Below, one piece after another: positions 23,927 to 32,844 of a stretch of 64,000 nt of DNA; position 1 is the stretch's first letter; every line of letters begins with the position of its first letter. The position numbers and the translations under genes are program-made. The stretch comes from Actibacterium sp. MT2.3-13A (GTDB lineage Bacteria > Pseudomonadota > Alphaproteobacteria > Rhodobacterales > Rhodobacteraceae), in contig NZ_JAGSOU010000002.1 of NCBI RefSeq assembly GCF_018139985.1, positions 62,001-126,000 on the forward strand, in the 5' to 3' direction. The notes under the pieces were generated by a model that searched no databases, was not told where the DNA came from, and saw only the letters and a program-made list of their open reading frames with translations.

Positions 23927-24535
23927 TCAGAGTGCGCGCAGCAGCGCGGCGGCCAGCGCCCACATCACCAGGGCGATGCCGAGATCGAGCCCCTGCCAGG
24001 CGCGCCGGCTCTGCATGAGCGGGGCGAGCAGGCGCGCGCCGTAGCCCAACGAGAAGAAGAAGGTGAAGGAGGCGGCGGAGGCGGCCAGCGCGAAGGTGAT
24101 CCTGTCGCCGGCGGCCGCGTATTGCGTGGAGACCGCGCCGATCAGCCCCAGCGTGTCGAGATAGACATGCGGGTTGAGCCAGGTGAAGGCGGCGCCGGCG
24201 GCCAGGGTGGGCCAGAGGGCCGCGGATTGCCCCTGCGCGGTCAATGCGCCGGCACCGCGCCAGGCGGCGCGCAGGCGCAGCCCGCCGTAGACCGCGAGGA
24301 AGGCCGCGCCGGCCAGCGTCATGGCGCGCGGCAGCCAGGGCGCCAGCGTGACCAGCGTGCCGAATCCCGCCACGCCCGCCGCGATCAGCACCGCGTCGGA
24401 GAGCGCGCAGAGCAGGCAGAGCCAGAACACATGGGCACGCAGCAGCCCCTGGCGCAGCACGAAGGCGTTCTGCGCGCCGATGGCCAGGATCAGGGACAGC
24501 GCCGTCAGGTAGCCGGTTGCGGCCGCGCCCAGCAT
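23927..24535 (-). CDS. LysE/ArgO family amino-acid exporter
   Basis: 202 aa, about six membrane helices. The family start is clear: ALSLILAIGAQNAFVLRQGLLR, followed by CALSDAVLIAAGVAG, and the Asn-Pro pair of helix 4-5 appears in TWLNPHVYLDT. Proteins of this type export lysine, arginine or related basic amino acids or dipeptide-derived excess. Start ATG 24535 is 7 bp after the DUF502 gene, so the two are likely co-transcribed. The substrate cannot be fixed from sequence alone. Confidence 0.88.
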   Translation of the reverse strand: MLGAAATGYLTALSLILAIGAQNAFVLRQGLLRAHVFWLCLLCALSDAVLIAAGVAGFGTLVTLAPWLPRAMTLAGAAFLAVYGGLRLRAAWRGAGALTAQGQSAALWPTLAAGAAFTWLNPHVYLDTLGLIGAVSTQYAAAGDRITFALAASAASFTFFFSLGYGARLLAPLMQSRRAWQGLDLGIALVMWALAAALLRAL

Positions 24536-24542
24536 CGGCGGG

Positions 24543-25289
24543 TCACTCGGCGGGGGGCTCGTGCAGGGGTTCGGCCACGATGGGCGGGCCTGCGGGGTTC
24601 TTTTCGTTGGGGTAGACGAGGCCCGCCGAGATCACCAGCTTGGCCGCGTCCTCGATCCCCATGTCGAGGAAGATCACGTCCTCGCGCGGCACGAACAGCA
24701 GGAAGCCCGAGGTCGGGTTCGGCGTGGTCGGCAGGAAGACCGAGATCAACGGCTCGTCGCGCGGGATTCGGCGGTCGATCTCGCCCTTGGTGGCGGTTGA
24801 GACGAAGGCCACGGCCCACATCCCCTTGCGGGGATATTCCACCAGGCAGGCGCGGTCGAAGGAGGTCTCGGACTGGGCGAAGACGGTTTCGGCGAGCTGC
24901 TTCACCCCGGAATAGATCGAGCGCACCACCGGCATGCGGTCCACCAGCCCCTCGCCCCAGCTCAGCAGGGAGCGGCCGATCAGCCCCTTGGCGATCCAGC
25001 CCACGAGCACGGTGAAGATCAGGAAGAACACCACGCCGACGCCGCGGATGTTGACCTGCGTGTCCTCGCCGAAGATCTGCCTCAGCACGGTTTCGGGGTG
25101 ATAGGCATTGGGCACGAAGGGCAGCACGAAGCCGTCGATCCAGCCCACCACGGTCCAGATCAGCCAGACGGTCAGTCCGATCGGGGCGATCACCACGATC
25201 CCGGTGAGGAAGGAGTTGCGCAGCCACCCCAGCGGGCGCCGCCGCCTGCGGGTCTGCTCGGTGTGGTCGTCCTGGTCGTTTTCGAACAT
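24543..25289 (-). CDS. DUF502 family membrane protein
   Basis: 248 aa from ATG 25289 (MFENDQDDHTEQ), giving the usual length; longer in-frame starts add unlikely sequence. Two membrane helices are near the N-terminus (SFLTGIVVIAPIGLTVWLIWTVVGW and GVGVVFFLIFTVLVGWIAKG). The family signature VRSIYSGVKQLAETVF and the block LISVFLPTTPNPTSGFLLFVPREDVIFLDM are intact. DUF502 proteins are widespread in bacteria and plants (COV-like), with no settled function. It precedes the LysE gene. Confidence 0.88.
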   Translation of the reverse strand: MFENDQDDHTEQTRRRRRPLGWLRNSFLTGIVVIAPIGLTVWLIWTVVGWIDGFVLPFVPNAYHPETVLRQIFGEDTQVNIRGVGVVFFLIFTVLVGWIAKGLIGRSLLSWGEGLVDRMPVVRSIYSGVKQLAETVFAQSETSFDRACLVEYPRKGMWAVAFVSTATKGEIDRRIPRDEPLISVFLPTTPNPTSGFLLFVPREDVIFLDMGIEDAAKLVISAGLVYPNEKNPAGPPIVAEPLHEPPAE

Positions 25290-25374
25290 GCTGTGCCCTG
25301 CTCCCTTTGCAGCGCAACTTAGGGGCTCGACGCGGCGTCCACAATATCGCGCGGCGGGCCGGGCGGCGTTTCCT

Positions 25375-26286
<912 letters not shown>

Positions 26287-26287
26287 G

Positions 26288-27172
26288 TCAGTCTCCCGAT
26301 ACATGGCGGGCGGCGGCGGCGAGCGCGGCCTCGAGCGCCGCGGCGCGATCCGCCCCGGCGCATTCGGCCGCGATATGGGCGGCCATGAAGCTGTCGCCGG
26401 CGCCGGTGACGCGGCGCAGCGTCACCTTGGGCGGCCGGCGGGTGATCGGCCCGCCCGGCGTAGCATCGGTCACCGGGCCGGCGCCGGCCGTGACCAGCGC
26501 GCGCGCCGCTCCGGCCGCGTGCAGGCCTGCGGCGGCGGCGGCGCTGTCCGCGAAGCGGGTGCCGCAGAGCAGACCGGCCTCTTCGAGATTGACGTAGAAG
26601 CTCGCGCGCGGATGGCCGAGCAGCGGGCGCAGCCGCTCCGCCTTGCCGGGGCTGGCGGGCGCCACACGCAGGTCGGCGGCGGCGAAAAGCGGGCTGTGCG
26701 CGATTTCGGCCAGCAGGGTCTCGGTGAGATTGCCGTCGAGGGCGATCAGGCCGGGGTAGGGGGCGTGCGGCGCGCCGAGCCGCCCGTCGGAAAGCGCGGC
26801 CAGGATGGCGTTGCCCGCGGCTTCGAGCGAGCGGGCATCGGCGATGGCGGCCACCAGCCCGCGCGCGTCCTCGACCGCGATGTAGCGGTCGGTGGGCAGA
26901 TCGGCGCTGCGGTGGACGTGGTCGGTGTTCAGCCCCATCGCCCGCGCCTCGGCCAGCAACTCGCGCCCCTCTGCATCCTCGCCCACCACGCTGAGCAGCG
27001 CCGGCGCGAGCCCGTGGCGGCGCAGCGCCACGGCGATGTTCATCGCCACGCCGCCGGGCAGGCGGCGGATATGGCCGGGCATGTCGGCGCCGGGGGGCAT
27101 GGCGGCGGGGCTGCGGCCGATCACGTCCCACAGGACGGAGCCGATGCACAGGATGTCGGGGCGCGTGGTCAT
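26288..27172 (-). CDS. psuK: PfkB family sugar/nucleoside kinase, probable pseudouridine kinase PsuK
   Basis: 294 aa from ATG 27172 (MTTRPDILCIGSVLWDVIG). PfkB features are the N-terminal GxGG-like loop (RRLPGGVAMNIAVAL) and the C-terminal anion-hole motif VTGAGDSFMAAH with the catalytic Asp. The gene lies immediately before psuG with one base between them, so the substrate is most likely pseudouridine, phosphorylated at the 5' hydroxyl. The functional name rests on this linkage rather than on residues unique to PsuK. Confidence 0.85.
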   Translation of the reverse strand: MTTRPDILCIGSVLWDVIGRSPAAMPPGADMPGHIRRLPGGVAMNIAVALRRHGLAPALLSVVGEDAEGRELLAEARAMGLNTDHVHRSADLPTDRYIAVEDARGLVAAIADARSLEAAGNAILAALSDGRLGAPHAPYPGLIALDGNLTETLLAEIAHSPLFAAADLRVAPASPGKAERLRPLLGHPRASFYVNLEEAGLLCGTRFADSAAAAAGLHAAGAARALVTAGAGPVTDATPGGPITRRPPKVTLRRVTGAGDSFMAAHIAAECAGADRAAALEAALAAAARHVSGD

Positions 27173-27221
27173 GGCCCGGATTTGGACCGCGGGCGGCGCG
27201 CTTGGCAAGCGGGGGATGCCT

Positions 27222-27252
27222 CCGGCGGCGATATTTCCGGCCGGAAGAAGGG
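27222..27252 (+). repeat. Intergenic repeat tail, copy C
   Basis: CCTCCGGCGGCGATATTTCC followed by GGCCGGAAGAAGG: the same ATATTT and GGAAGAAGG blocks as copies A, B and D, without a clear leading hairpin. It lies between the divergent psuK and rpsB genes. Confidence 0.55.
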
Positions 27253-27405
27253 GGCGGGGGTTGCGCCCGGGCGGAGGGCGGTGTAAACGCGCGCTCACTT
27301 CACAGGCGGGGTTTGGGCCGGGCGGGGAGAAATCCCGTGACGGTCCGCCGGTTGGGCATCAGCCCTTGAAGACCCCGCTCAGGCGCAAACCGGAAAGGAA
27401 AAGAC

Positions 27406-28179
27406 ATGGCGCTTCCCGAATACACCATGCGTCAGCTGCTGGAAGCTGGCGTTCACTTTGGCCACCAGACGCAACGCTGGAACCCCCGTATGCAGGAGTT
27501 CATCTACGGCGAGCGCAACGGCATCCACATCCTCGACCTGACGCAGACCGTGCCGATGCTGGACGCGGCGCTGAACGCGGTCCGCGAGACCGTCGCCAAG
27601 GGCGGCCGCATCCTGTTCGTCGGCACCAAGCGCCAGGCGCAGAAGCCGGTGGCGGACGCCGCCGAGAAATGCGCCCAGTACTACATGAACCACCGCTGGC
27701 TGGGCGGCACGCTGACCAACTGGAAAACCGTTTCGCAGTCGATCCAGCGCCTGAAGGCCATCGACGAGCAGATGGAATCCGGCGCCGAAGGCCTGACCAA
27801 GAAGGAACGCCTGGGCATGGAGCGCGAGCAGGCCAAGCTGCAGGCCAGCCTGGGTGGCATCCGCGAAATGGGCGGCCTGCCGGACCTGCTGTTCGTGATC
27901 GACGTCAAGAAAGAGGATCTGGCCATCCTCGAGGCCAAGAAGCTGGGCATCCCGGTGGTCGGCGTGGTCGACACCAACTGCTCGCCCGCGGGTGTGGACT
28001 ACATCATCCCCGGCAACGACGACGCCGCGCGCGCCATCTCGCTCTATTGCGACCTGGTCAGCCGCGCCGCGCTGGACGGCATGACCGCCCAGATGGAAAC
28101 CGCCGGCTTTGACCTCGGCGCCCTGGAAGAGGGCATCGAGGAAGCCGCGGTGGCCGAAGAGGCCGGCGCGGAGGGCTGA
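27406..28179 (+). CDS. rpsB: 30S ribosomal protein S2
   Basis: 257 aa. Typical start [26 protein letters not shown] and the S2 blocks [26 protein letters not shown] and [12 protein letters not shown] coiled insert of about residues 110-145 ([14 protein letters not shown]) is present, and the C-terminus is an acidic alphaproteobacterial tail. It binds the head/body of the 30S subunit. tsf follows after 80 bp, the standard rpsB-tsf pair; no riboswitch-like leader was recognised. Confidence 0.97.
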   Translation: MALPEYTMRQLLEAGVHFGHQTQRWNPRMQEFIYGERNGIHILDLTQTVPMLDAALNAVRETVAKGGRILFVGTKRQAQKPVADAAEKCAQYYMNHRWLGGTLTNWKTVSQSIQRLKAIDEQMESGAEGLTKKERLGMEREQAKLQASLGGIREMGGLPDLLFVIDVKKEDLAILEAKKLGIPVVGVVDTNCSPAGVDYIIPGNDDAARAISLYCDLVSRAALDGMTAQMETAGFDLGALEEGIEEAAVAEEAGAEG

Positions 28180-28259
28180 GCGCCCGCTGTCACGGAATTG
28201 ATACCGGGCGCGGGTAAGGCCGCGCCTGGGCATCACACAGGAAATCGAGGAGAGCCAAG

Positions 28260-29135
28260 ATGGCAATCACCGCAGCAATGGTGAAGGACCTGCGCGACCA
28301 GACCGGCGCAGGCATGATGGACGCCAAGAAGGCGCTGACCGAGACCGACGGCGACATGGAAGCCGCCGTCGACTGGCTGCGCACCAAGGGTCTGGCCAAG
28401 GCCGCCAAGAAATCGGGCCGCACCGCGGCAGAGGGCCTGGTGGCCGTCGCCGTCGAAGGCGGCAAGGCCGTGGCCGTGGAAGTGAACTCGGAAACCGACT
28501 TCGTCGCCAAGAACGCCGAGTTCCAGGACATGGTCGCGCGCATCGCGCAGGCCGCCTTGGGCGCATCGGACATCGAGGCGCTGAAGGCAGCCGACCTCGG
28601 CGGCAAGACCGTCGCCGACATCCTGACCGACAAGATCGCCACCATCGGCGAGAACATGACCCTGCGCCGGATGGCGTCGATCGAGGGCGATACCGTGGTG
28701 TCCTACATCCACAACGCCGCCGCCGAGGGCATGGGCAAGATCGGCGTGCTGGTCGCGCTGAAGGGCGACAACGAGGCCTTTGGCCGCCAGGTCGCCATGC
28801 ATGTCGCCGCCGCCAACCCGGCCTCGCTGGGCGAAGCCGATCTCGACCCGGCCGTGGTCGAGAAGGAGCGCCAGGTGCAGATCGACATCGCGCGTGAATC
28901 GGGCAAGCCCGAGCAGGTCATCGAGAAGATGATCGAAGGCCGGATGAAGAAGTTCCTGTCGGAGGTGACCCTGCTGGGCCAGGCCTTCGTGATCAACCCC
29001 GACCTGACCGTCGAGGCCGCCGCCAAGGAAGCCGGCGTCGAGATCACCGGTTTCGTGCGCCTCGAAGTGGGCGAGGGGATCGAAAAGGAAGAAGAGGACT
29101 TCGCCGCCGAGGTGGCCAAGGCCGCACAGGGCTGA
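28260..29135 (+). CDS. tsf: Elongation factor Ts
   Basis: 291 aa. The UBA-like N-terminus ([19 protein letters not shown]) and the EF-Tu contact motif [10 protein letters not shown] are present (GTP exchange on EF-Tu), along with a duplicated core domain with [11 protein letters not shown] and the C-terminal module [21 protein letters not shown]. It recycles EF-Tu during translation. The gene is downstream of rpsB and is followed by two hairpins that end the operon. Confidence 0.97.
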   Translation: MAITAAMVKDLRDQTGAGMMDAKKALTETDGDMEAAVDWLRTKGLAKAAKKSGRTAAEGLVAVAVEGGKAVAVEVNSETDFVAKNAEFQDMVARIAQAALGASDIEALKAADLGGKTVADILTDKIATIGENMTLRRMASIEGDTVVSYIHNAAAEGMGKIGVLVALKGDNEAFGRQVAMHVAAANPASLGEADLDPAVVEKERQVQIDIARESGKPEQVIEKMIEGRMKKFLSEVTLLGQAFVINPDLTVEAAAKEAGVEITGFVRLEVGEGIEKEEEDFAAEVAKAAQG

Positions 29136-29142
29136 GCCCTTG

Positions 29143-29166
29143 CGCGGCCCGGTGCGCCGGGCCGCG
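29143..29166 (+). terminator. GC-rich hairpin after tsf
   Basis: CGCGGCCCGG pairs with CCGGGCCGCG around TGCG, 7 bp after the tsf stop. It is followed by a poor T tail, so it may need help from the second hairpin. Confidence 0.55.
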
Positions 29167-29203
29167 TCTTGCCAGGCGCCGGGCGACCGCAATGTCGCAC
29201 AAA

Positions 29204-29236
29204 AAAACGGTGCAGTCGGATCGACTGCACCGTTTT
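29204..29236. terminator. Bidirectional Rho-independent terminator
   Basis: AAAACGGTGCAGTCG and CGACTGCACCGTTTT form a perfect 15-bp stem with loop GAT. The A and T runs on both flanks let it work for tsf on the plus strand and for the LuxR-family gene on the minus strand. Confidence 0.85.
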
Positions 29237-29488
29237 CCTGTTGCGCCACACCTGTTGGGGATGAGGACAGGACGCAATTTAGGCGCCGCACCCGCCGGCC
29301 GACTATAGACCGGCTGGGCACGACATTCCGGTTTCCCGGACGACCCGGAGCCTATGCAAGAATTGCGCATCGCTCCTGGCCGCTGTTCCCTGGCATCAAT
29401 TGCCACCACTCACGGAACAACTTTATTATGCATCTTTACCCAAGGAGAATTAAGTCAGGAAATCCCTACCCTGACCATTTGGACAAAA

Positions 29489-30238
29489 TCACGGCTCGAC
29501 CAGGAAAATCTGGTTCTGGACCGCGGCCTTGAGCACGGCCTGGGTGGTCGTTTCCACCTCCAGCGCCTCGCGGGCGAGGCGCAGATGCTTCTCGACGGTG
29601 GCGGAGGTCAGCCCCATGATCGTGGCGATGTCGGCCGTGGTCTTTCCGTCGCTGACCCATTCCAGCGCCTCGCGCTGGCGCGGGGTCAGGGCACGCCCGC
29701 CCGGATTGTAGGGCAGGTTGACCAGTTTCAGATGCGCCACGTTCCACAGCAACTCGATCTTGCGCCCGTGTTGGGCCCAGATCTCGTCCACGTCGTCTTG
29801 GCTCACCCCGGATGGCGCAGACAGACCGACGGCGCCTTTCGCGCGTGACGACAGTTCCATGAAGCTGATCGTGTAACCCGCGGTCACGCCGTGTTTGCGG
29901 TTGAATTCCATCACCCGCAACTCTTCCGGGGTCATCGCGCCGGCCTCGGCCCGTTCCCGCATCCAGTGCCACGAACAGGACCCGACATGATTGGCCGCCC
30001 AATGCACCATCGGCGCGTCGAAATACAGGCCGCCCTTGATGAAGGGGTCGATATAGCCGCTCTCGTGATTGGACAAGATCAGCAGGTCATGCGGATTGCC
30101 GAAGGATCGGGCCATGCGATACCGGGTGAAGCCGTAGATCACCCGGTCGAATCCGTAGTCGGCCATGCGCGGCGGCAGGTGCGACCAGACCTCCTCGATG
30201 TTGCGCGCCGATACGATCGCCTCCAGGTCGTCGAGCAT
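29489..30238 (-). CDS. LuxR-family regulator with autoinducer-binding domain (LuxR solo)
   Basis: 249 aa. The N-terminal two-thirds is an autoinducer-binding-type domain; the C-terminal helix-turn-helix is ALTPRQREALEWVSDGKTTADI followed by ATVEKHLRLAREALEV. In the ligand pocket the usual D-P pair after YF reads YFDAPMVHWA, with W retained downstream (CSWHW), so ligand choice may differ from standard acyl-homoserine lactones. No luxI homologue is in the window, making it a solo. Its ATG overlaps the aroQ stop by one base (TAATG), meaning it is translated with aroQ. Confidence 0.9.
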   Translation of the reverse strand: MLDDLEAIVSARNIEEVWSHLPPRMADYGFDRVIYGFTRYRMARSFGNPHDLLILSNHESGYIDPFIKGGLYFDAPMVHWAANHVGSCSWHWMRERAEAGAMTPEELRVMEFNRKHGVTAGYTISFMELSSRAKGAVGLSAPSGVSQDDVDEIWAQHGRKIELLWNVAHLKLVNLPYNPGGRALTPRQREALEWVSDGKTTADIATIMGLTSATVEKHLRLAREALEVETTTQAVLKAAVQNQIFLVEP

Positions 30239-30681
30239 TACGCGCCCCCCTGGAGATGCTCCAACAAGGCGTCGATGGCCAGCCCGTAGCCCGCCGCGCC
30301 GAAGCCGCAGATCTGCCCGAGCGCGACCGGCGCGATAAAGGATTTGTGCCGGAACGGCTCGCGCGCATGGATGTTCGACAAATGCAGTTCGATCACCGGC
30401 AGCGCCACCGAGGCGATGGCATCCATCAGCGCCACAGAGGTGTGGGTGTAGGCGCCGGCATTCAGAATGATGCCGTCGTGAACCCCGCGCGCGGCGTGGA
30501 TCGCATCAAGCAGCACCCCTTCATGGTTCGACTGAAGGAAATCCAGACCGATTCCCAGGTTTCGCGCCTTGGTCCGGCAGGCATTCTCGATGTCGGCCAG
30601 GGTCACGCGGCCGTAGACCTCCGGCTGGCGGGTGCCCAGAAGGTTGAGATTCGGCCCGTTCAAGATCAGTAGTGACGGCAT
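30238..30681 (-). CDS. aroQ: Type II 3-dehydroquinate dehydratase
   Basis: 147 aa from ATG 30681 (MPSLLILNGPNLNLLG), the standard length. Catalytic features are the Tyr loop (TRQPEVYG), the Asn-Ala-Gly motif NAGAYTHTSVALMDA, and the HLSNIHAREPFRHKSF block with the catalytic His. The enzyme turns 3-dehydroquinate into 3-dehydroshikimate, in aromatic amino acid synthesis or in quinate breakdown. It is not next to other aro genes here; it overlaps a LuxR-family regulator and is divergent from an FAD oxidoreductase, so a specialised or catabolic role is possible. Confidence 0.93.
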   Translation of the reverse strand: MPSLLILNGPNLNLLGTRQPEVYGRVTLADIENACRTKARNLGIGLDFLQSNHEGVLLDAIHAARGVHDGIILNAGAYTHTSVALMDAIASVALPVIELHLSNIHAREPFRHKSFIAPVALGQICGFGAAGYGLAIDALLEHLQGGA

Positions 30682-30802
30682 AAGTAGTCCCCCTAGCTGC
30701 ACTTTTAGACAGGTTTCCCCGGGGATGTCGAGACCCAACGGCGCAAATGTGGCAGCGCTAACAGTTTCTGCTAGAATTGACCGGGCAGGGAGCTCGACGC
30801 GC

Positions 30803-31990
30803 ATGGCTGACGGGAAGTTCGACGTGATCATCATCGGCGGAGCCGTCATGGGCAGCGCTGCGGCGTTCTGGCTGACGCGGCTGGCCGGGCAGGGGCTGAA
30901 GGTGCTGGTCCTGGAGGCCGACCCCAGCTATGCGCGCGCCTCAACCGCGTTGTCCGTCGCCTCGATCCGGCAGCAGTTCTCGACGGCTCTGAACGTGAAG
31001 ATTTCACGATATGGAATTGAGTTTATTAGAAACATCAGGAATCATGCCGGGCCGGAAGGTGGCGTGTCCGATCTCGGTCTGATCGAGAACGGCTATCTCT
31101 TTCTCGCGGGCAGCGCCGAAAAGGCGGCGCTGATGGCCGAGTTGCAGCAGATCCAGCGGGCCGAGGGCGCGGCGACCGAGCTGCTCGACCGCGCGGAGCT
31201 GGCGGCGCGCTTTCCCTGGCTGGCGCTGGACGATGTGGTCCTGGGCAGCTTCGGCCCGCGCGACGAGGGCTGGTTCGACAACATGGGGCTCATGGGCGCG
31301 CTGAAATCAGCGGCCCGCGCCGGCGGGGTCCGTTTCCGCCACGCGCGGGTCTGTGGGCTGAGCCGCCGGGCAAACCGCGTCACGGGCGTGACCCTGGAGG
31401 ACGGCACCCGTCTGCGTTGCAGCGCGGTCATCAACGCGGCGGGCACCTCGGCCGCGGCGGTGCTGCGGATGCTGGGCGAGGTTCTGCCCGTAGAGCCACG
31501 AAAACGCACGGTTTTCTTGATCGATGCGCCAAAGGCCCGCCACCGCGACGCGCCGCTTCTGGTCGATCACACCGGCTTCTACCTGCGGCCCGAGGGCGAC
31601 CACTGGATCTGTGCCACGGTGCCCGATGGCGACGGGCCGGCCGACCCGGAGGATTTCGAGCCGGATCATCATCTGTTCGAAGACGTGATCTGGGAACGGC
31701 TCCATGCGCGGGCGCCCGGGTTCGACGCGATCAAGGTGTTGCGCAGCTGGGCCGGGCATTACGCCTATAACACGCTCGATCAGAACGCGATCGTCGGACG
31801 CTGGCCGGGACTGGACAACCTGTACCTGATGAACGGTTTTTCCGGTCACGGGCTGCAACAGGCGCCGGCCATCGGGCGCGGCATCGCAGAGCTGATCACC
31901 GGCGGGGCGTATCGGAGCCTGGATCTGTCGCCGCTGGGGCCGGATCGCATTGGCGCGAACCGGCCATTCCTGGAAAAAGCCGTTGTGTGA
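30803..31990 (+). CDS. FAD-dependent oxidoreductase (DAO family)
   Basis: 395 aa from ATG 30803 (MADGKFDVIIIGGAVMGSAAAFW). It has the dinucleotide-binding motif GGAVMG with an acidic end of beta-2 (VLVLEADPSYARAST), a central substrate domain, a second Gly-rich strand (SAVINAAGTSAAAVLRMLG), and the C-terminal FAD motif LYLMNGFSGHGLQQAPAIGRGIAELI. This family oxidises amino acids or N-methylated amines. The gene is divergent from aroQ-luxR across a 121-bp gap and ends just before the IS element. Confidence 0.85.
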   Translation: MADGKFDVIIIGGAVMGSAAAFWLTRLAGQGLKVLVLEADPSYARASTALSVASIRQQFSTALNVKISRYGIEFIRNIRNHAGPEGGVSDLGLIENGYLFLAGSAEKAALMAELQQIQRAEGAATELLDRAELAARFPWLALDDVVLGSFGPRDEGWFDNMGLMGALKSAARAGGVRFRHARVCGLSRRANRVTGVTLEDGTRLRCSAVINAAGTSAAAVLRMLGEVLPVEPRKRTVFLIDAPKARHRDAPLLVDHTGFYLRPEGDHWICATVPDGDGPADPEDFEPDHHLFEDVIWERLHARAPGFDAIKVLRSWAGHYAYNTLDQNAIVGRWPGLDNLYLMNGFSGHGLQQAPAIGRGIAELITGGAYRSLDLSPLGPDRIGANRPFLEKAVV

Positions 31991-32025
31991 AGGGGTTTGC
32001 CGCCGATCTTGACCGGATGCCAATG

Positions 32026-32033
32026 CAAGATAT
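32026..32033. repeat. Left target-site duplication (CAAGATAT)
   Basis: CAAGATAT is repeated exactly at 33719-33726, on the outer side of the other inverted repeat. Eight base pairs is the duplication size known for the IS1595 family. Confidence 0.9.
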
Positions 32034-32056
32034 GGGGTGTATCCCCTCAGCATACG
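32034..32056. repeat. Left terminal inverted repeat of the IS element
   Basis: Begins GGGGTGTATCCCCTCAGC and ends ATACG. It matches the reverse complement of 33696-33718 at 19 of 23 positions. Confidence 0.9.
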
Positions 32057-32099
32057 TAAAGACTCGACTCACGTGGAGGACTCGTGAGATCAGATTGTT

Positions 32100-32711
32100 A
32101 TGCCAGTTCTACGCACGATACTCACCGTTGCCACGGTGCTCGGGATTTTGGTCTCCCCATTTGATTGGGGGCAACTTCCCATGATGTACCCTAGTATTTT
32201 GGGCTTTTTGCCAGATTGGGTTTTCACGACTCCCGGTCTGATCTCGCTTGTCCTTTTGGTCGCATATATTTCGGCTGAGGTACGAAATATTCGACGGTGG
32301 CTGCAATATAAGTGGCTGTCGCCAGAACGAGCTGCTAGGTGCCTGAGGCATCATTTTGGAAAATCAGAACTAGATTATTTCGCGGCCATGATTGACTTCC
32401 CGGTGGAGCAAGGTGGATGTTTGGCGGATGTTGCGATGGACTTCCTGGAGCAAGGCGTTAGCAACGGTCATGTTGCTATGCGGGGGAAGTTGGAGAATGG
32501 TAGCTCTTTGATGCGCGTTCCAACCCCACTGCAAGATCACACGTACTCCCGTGTTCAACATAGACCGCCATCTGAAGCGCAAATAGGATCTGACGGGAAC
32601 ACTTATGTTGATCTAGAATTCCGGCGCTCAGATATTAAGAAATGGGTGAAAAAGATTAGGAAAGACGAAGATGCAAAATCTAAAAACAGCTCGGCAGAAG
32701 GGAAAAATTGA
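32100..32711 (+). CDS. IS cargo: membrane protein of unknown function
   Basis: 203 aa. Two hydrophobic segments lie at the N-terminus (about residues 5-20 and 44-60: PGLISLVLLVAYISAEV), followed by a soluble domain of about 140 residues ending in a lysine-rich tail (KKWVKKIRKDEDAKSKN). The middle contains LDYFAAMIDFPVEQGGCLAD and VAMDFLEQGVSNGHVAM. I recognise no family. Codon and base use are much more AT-rich than the host genes, fitting arrival with the element. GGAGGA lies about 19 nt upstream, further than ideal. It overlaps the next small gene by 41 bp. Confidence 0.75.
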   Translation: MPVLRTILTVATVLGILVSPFDWGQLPMMYPSILGFLPDWVFTTPGLISLVLLVAYISAEVRNIRRWLQYKWLSPERAARCLRHHFGKSELDYFAAMIDFPVEQGGCLADVAMDFLEQGVSNGHVAMRGKLENGSSLMRVPTPLQDHTYSRVQHRPPSEAQIGSDGNTYVDLEFRRSDIKKWVKKIRKDEDAKSKNSSAEGKN

Positions 32712-32844
32712 CGAATTCGTCAAAGAGCACGAGGCCGACCCACAAGGCGACCTCGACAAGCTGGATGCTACGATTAAGAACCCAACTAATGGAACCGAGA
32801 AAGCAGTTCGTCAAGCATCGTCTCTGGCTGCATCCGACGATTAA
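32671..32844 (+). CDS. IS cargo: small acidic protein of unknown function
   Basis: 57 aa, beginning MQNLKTARQKGKIDEFVKEH and ending ASSLAASDD. AGGA is about 10 nt upstream of the ATG. The sequence reads like a real protein: a short basic helix, an EHEADPQGD stretch, and a Ser/Ala/Asp tail. I have an impression of similar small hypothetical proteins in other genomes, but cannot confirm it. It overlaps the end of the 203-aa gene on the same strand and, antisense, the last 59 bp of the transposase gene. No function is known to me. Confidence 0.65.
   Translation: MQNLKTARQKGKIDEFVKEHEADPQGDLDKLDATIKNPTNGTEKAVRQASSLAASDD

Larger units (their letters stand above)
29136..29488. other. Gene-free stretch with terminators
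   Basis: 353 bp between the convergent ends of tsf and the LuxR-family gene. Its left half has two strong hairpins. The right half contains an AT-rich patch (near 29400-29470) with no ribosome binding site plus start, and I see no gene in it. Confidence 0.6.

Noticed and set aside
27253-27405. An rpsB leader control structure
   Set aside because: Short imperfect hairpins only; I could not recognise any known S2-binding leader element.
29237-30802. A luxI-type synthase or lux box near the LuxR-family gene
   Set aside because: No synthase-like frame is present, and the 121-bp gap to the FAD oxidoreductase has no convincing 18-20 bp lux-box palindrome.
32100-32844. The two IS cargo genes as a toxin-antitoxin pair
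   Set aside because: Gene sizes and order do not match a known type, and neither product resembles a toxin or antitoxin; the overlap alone is not enough.
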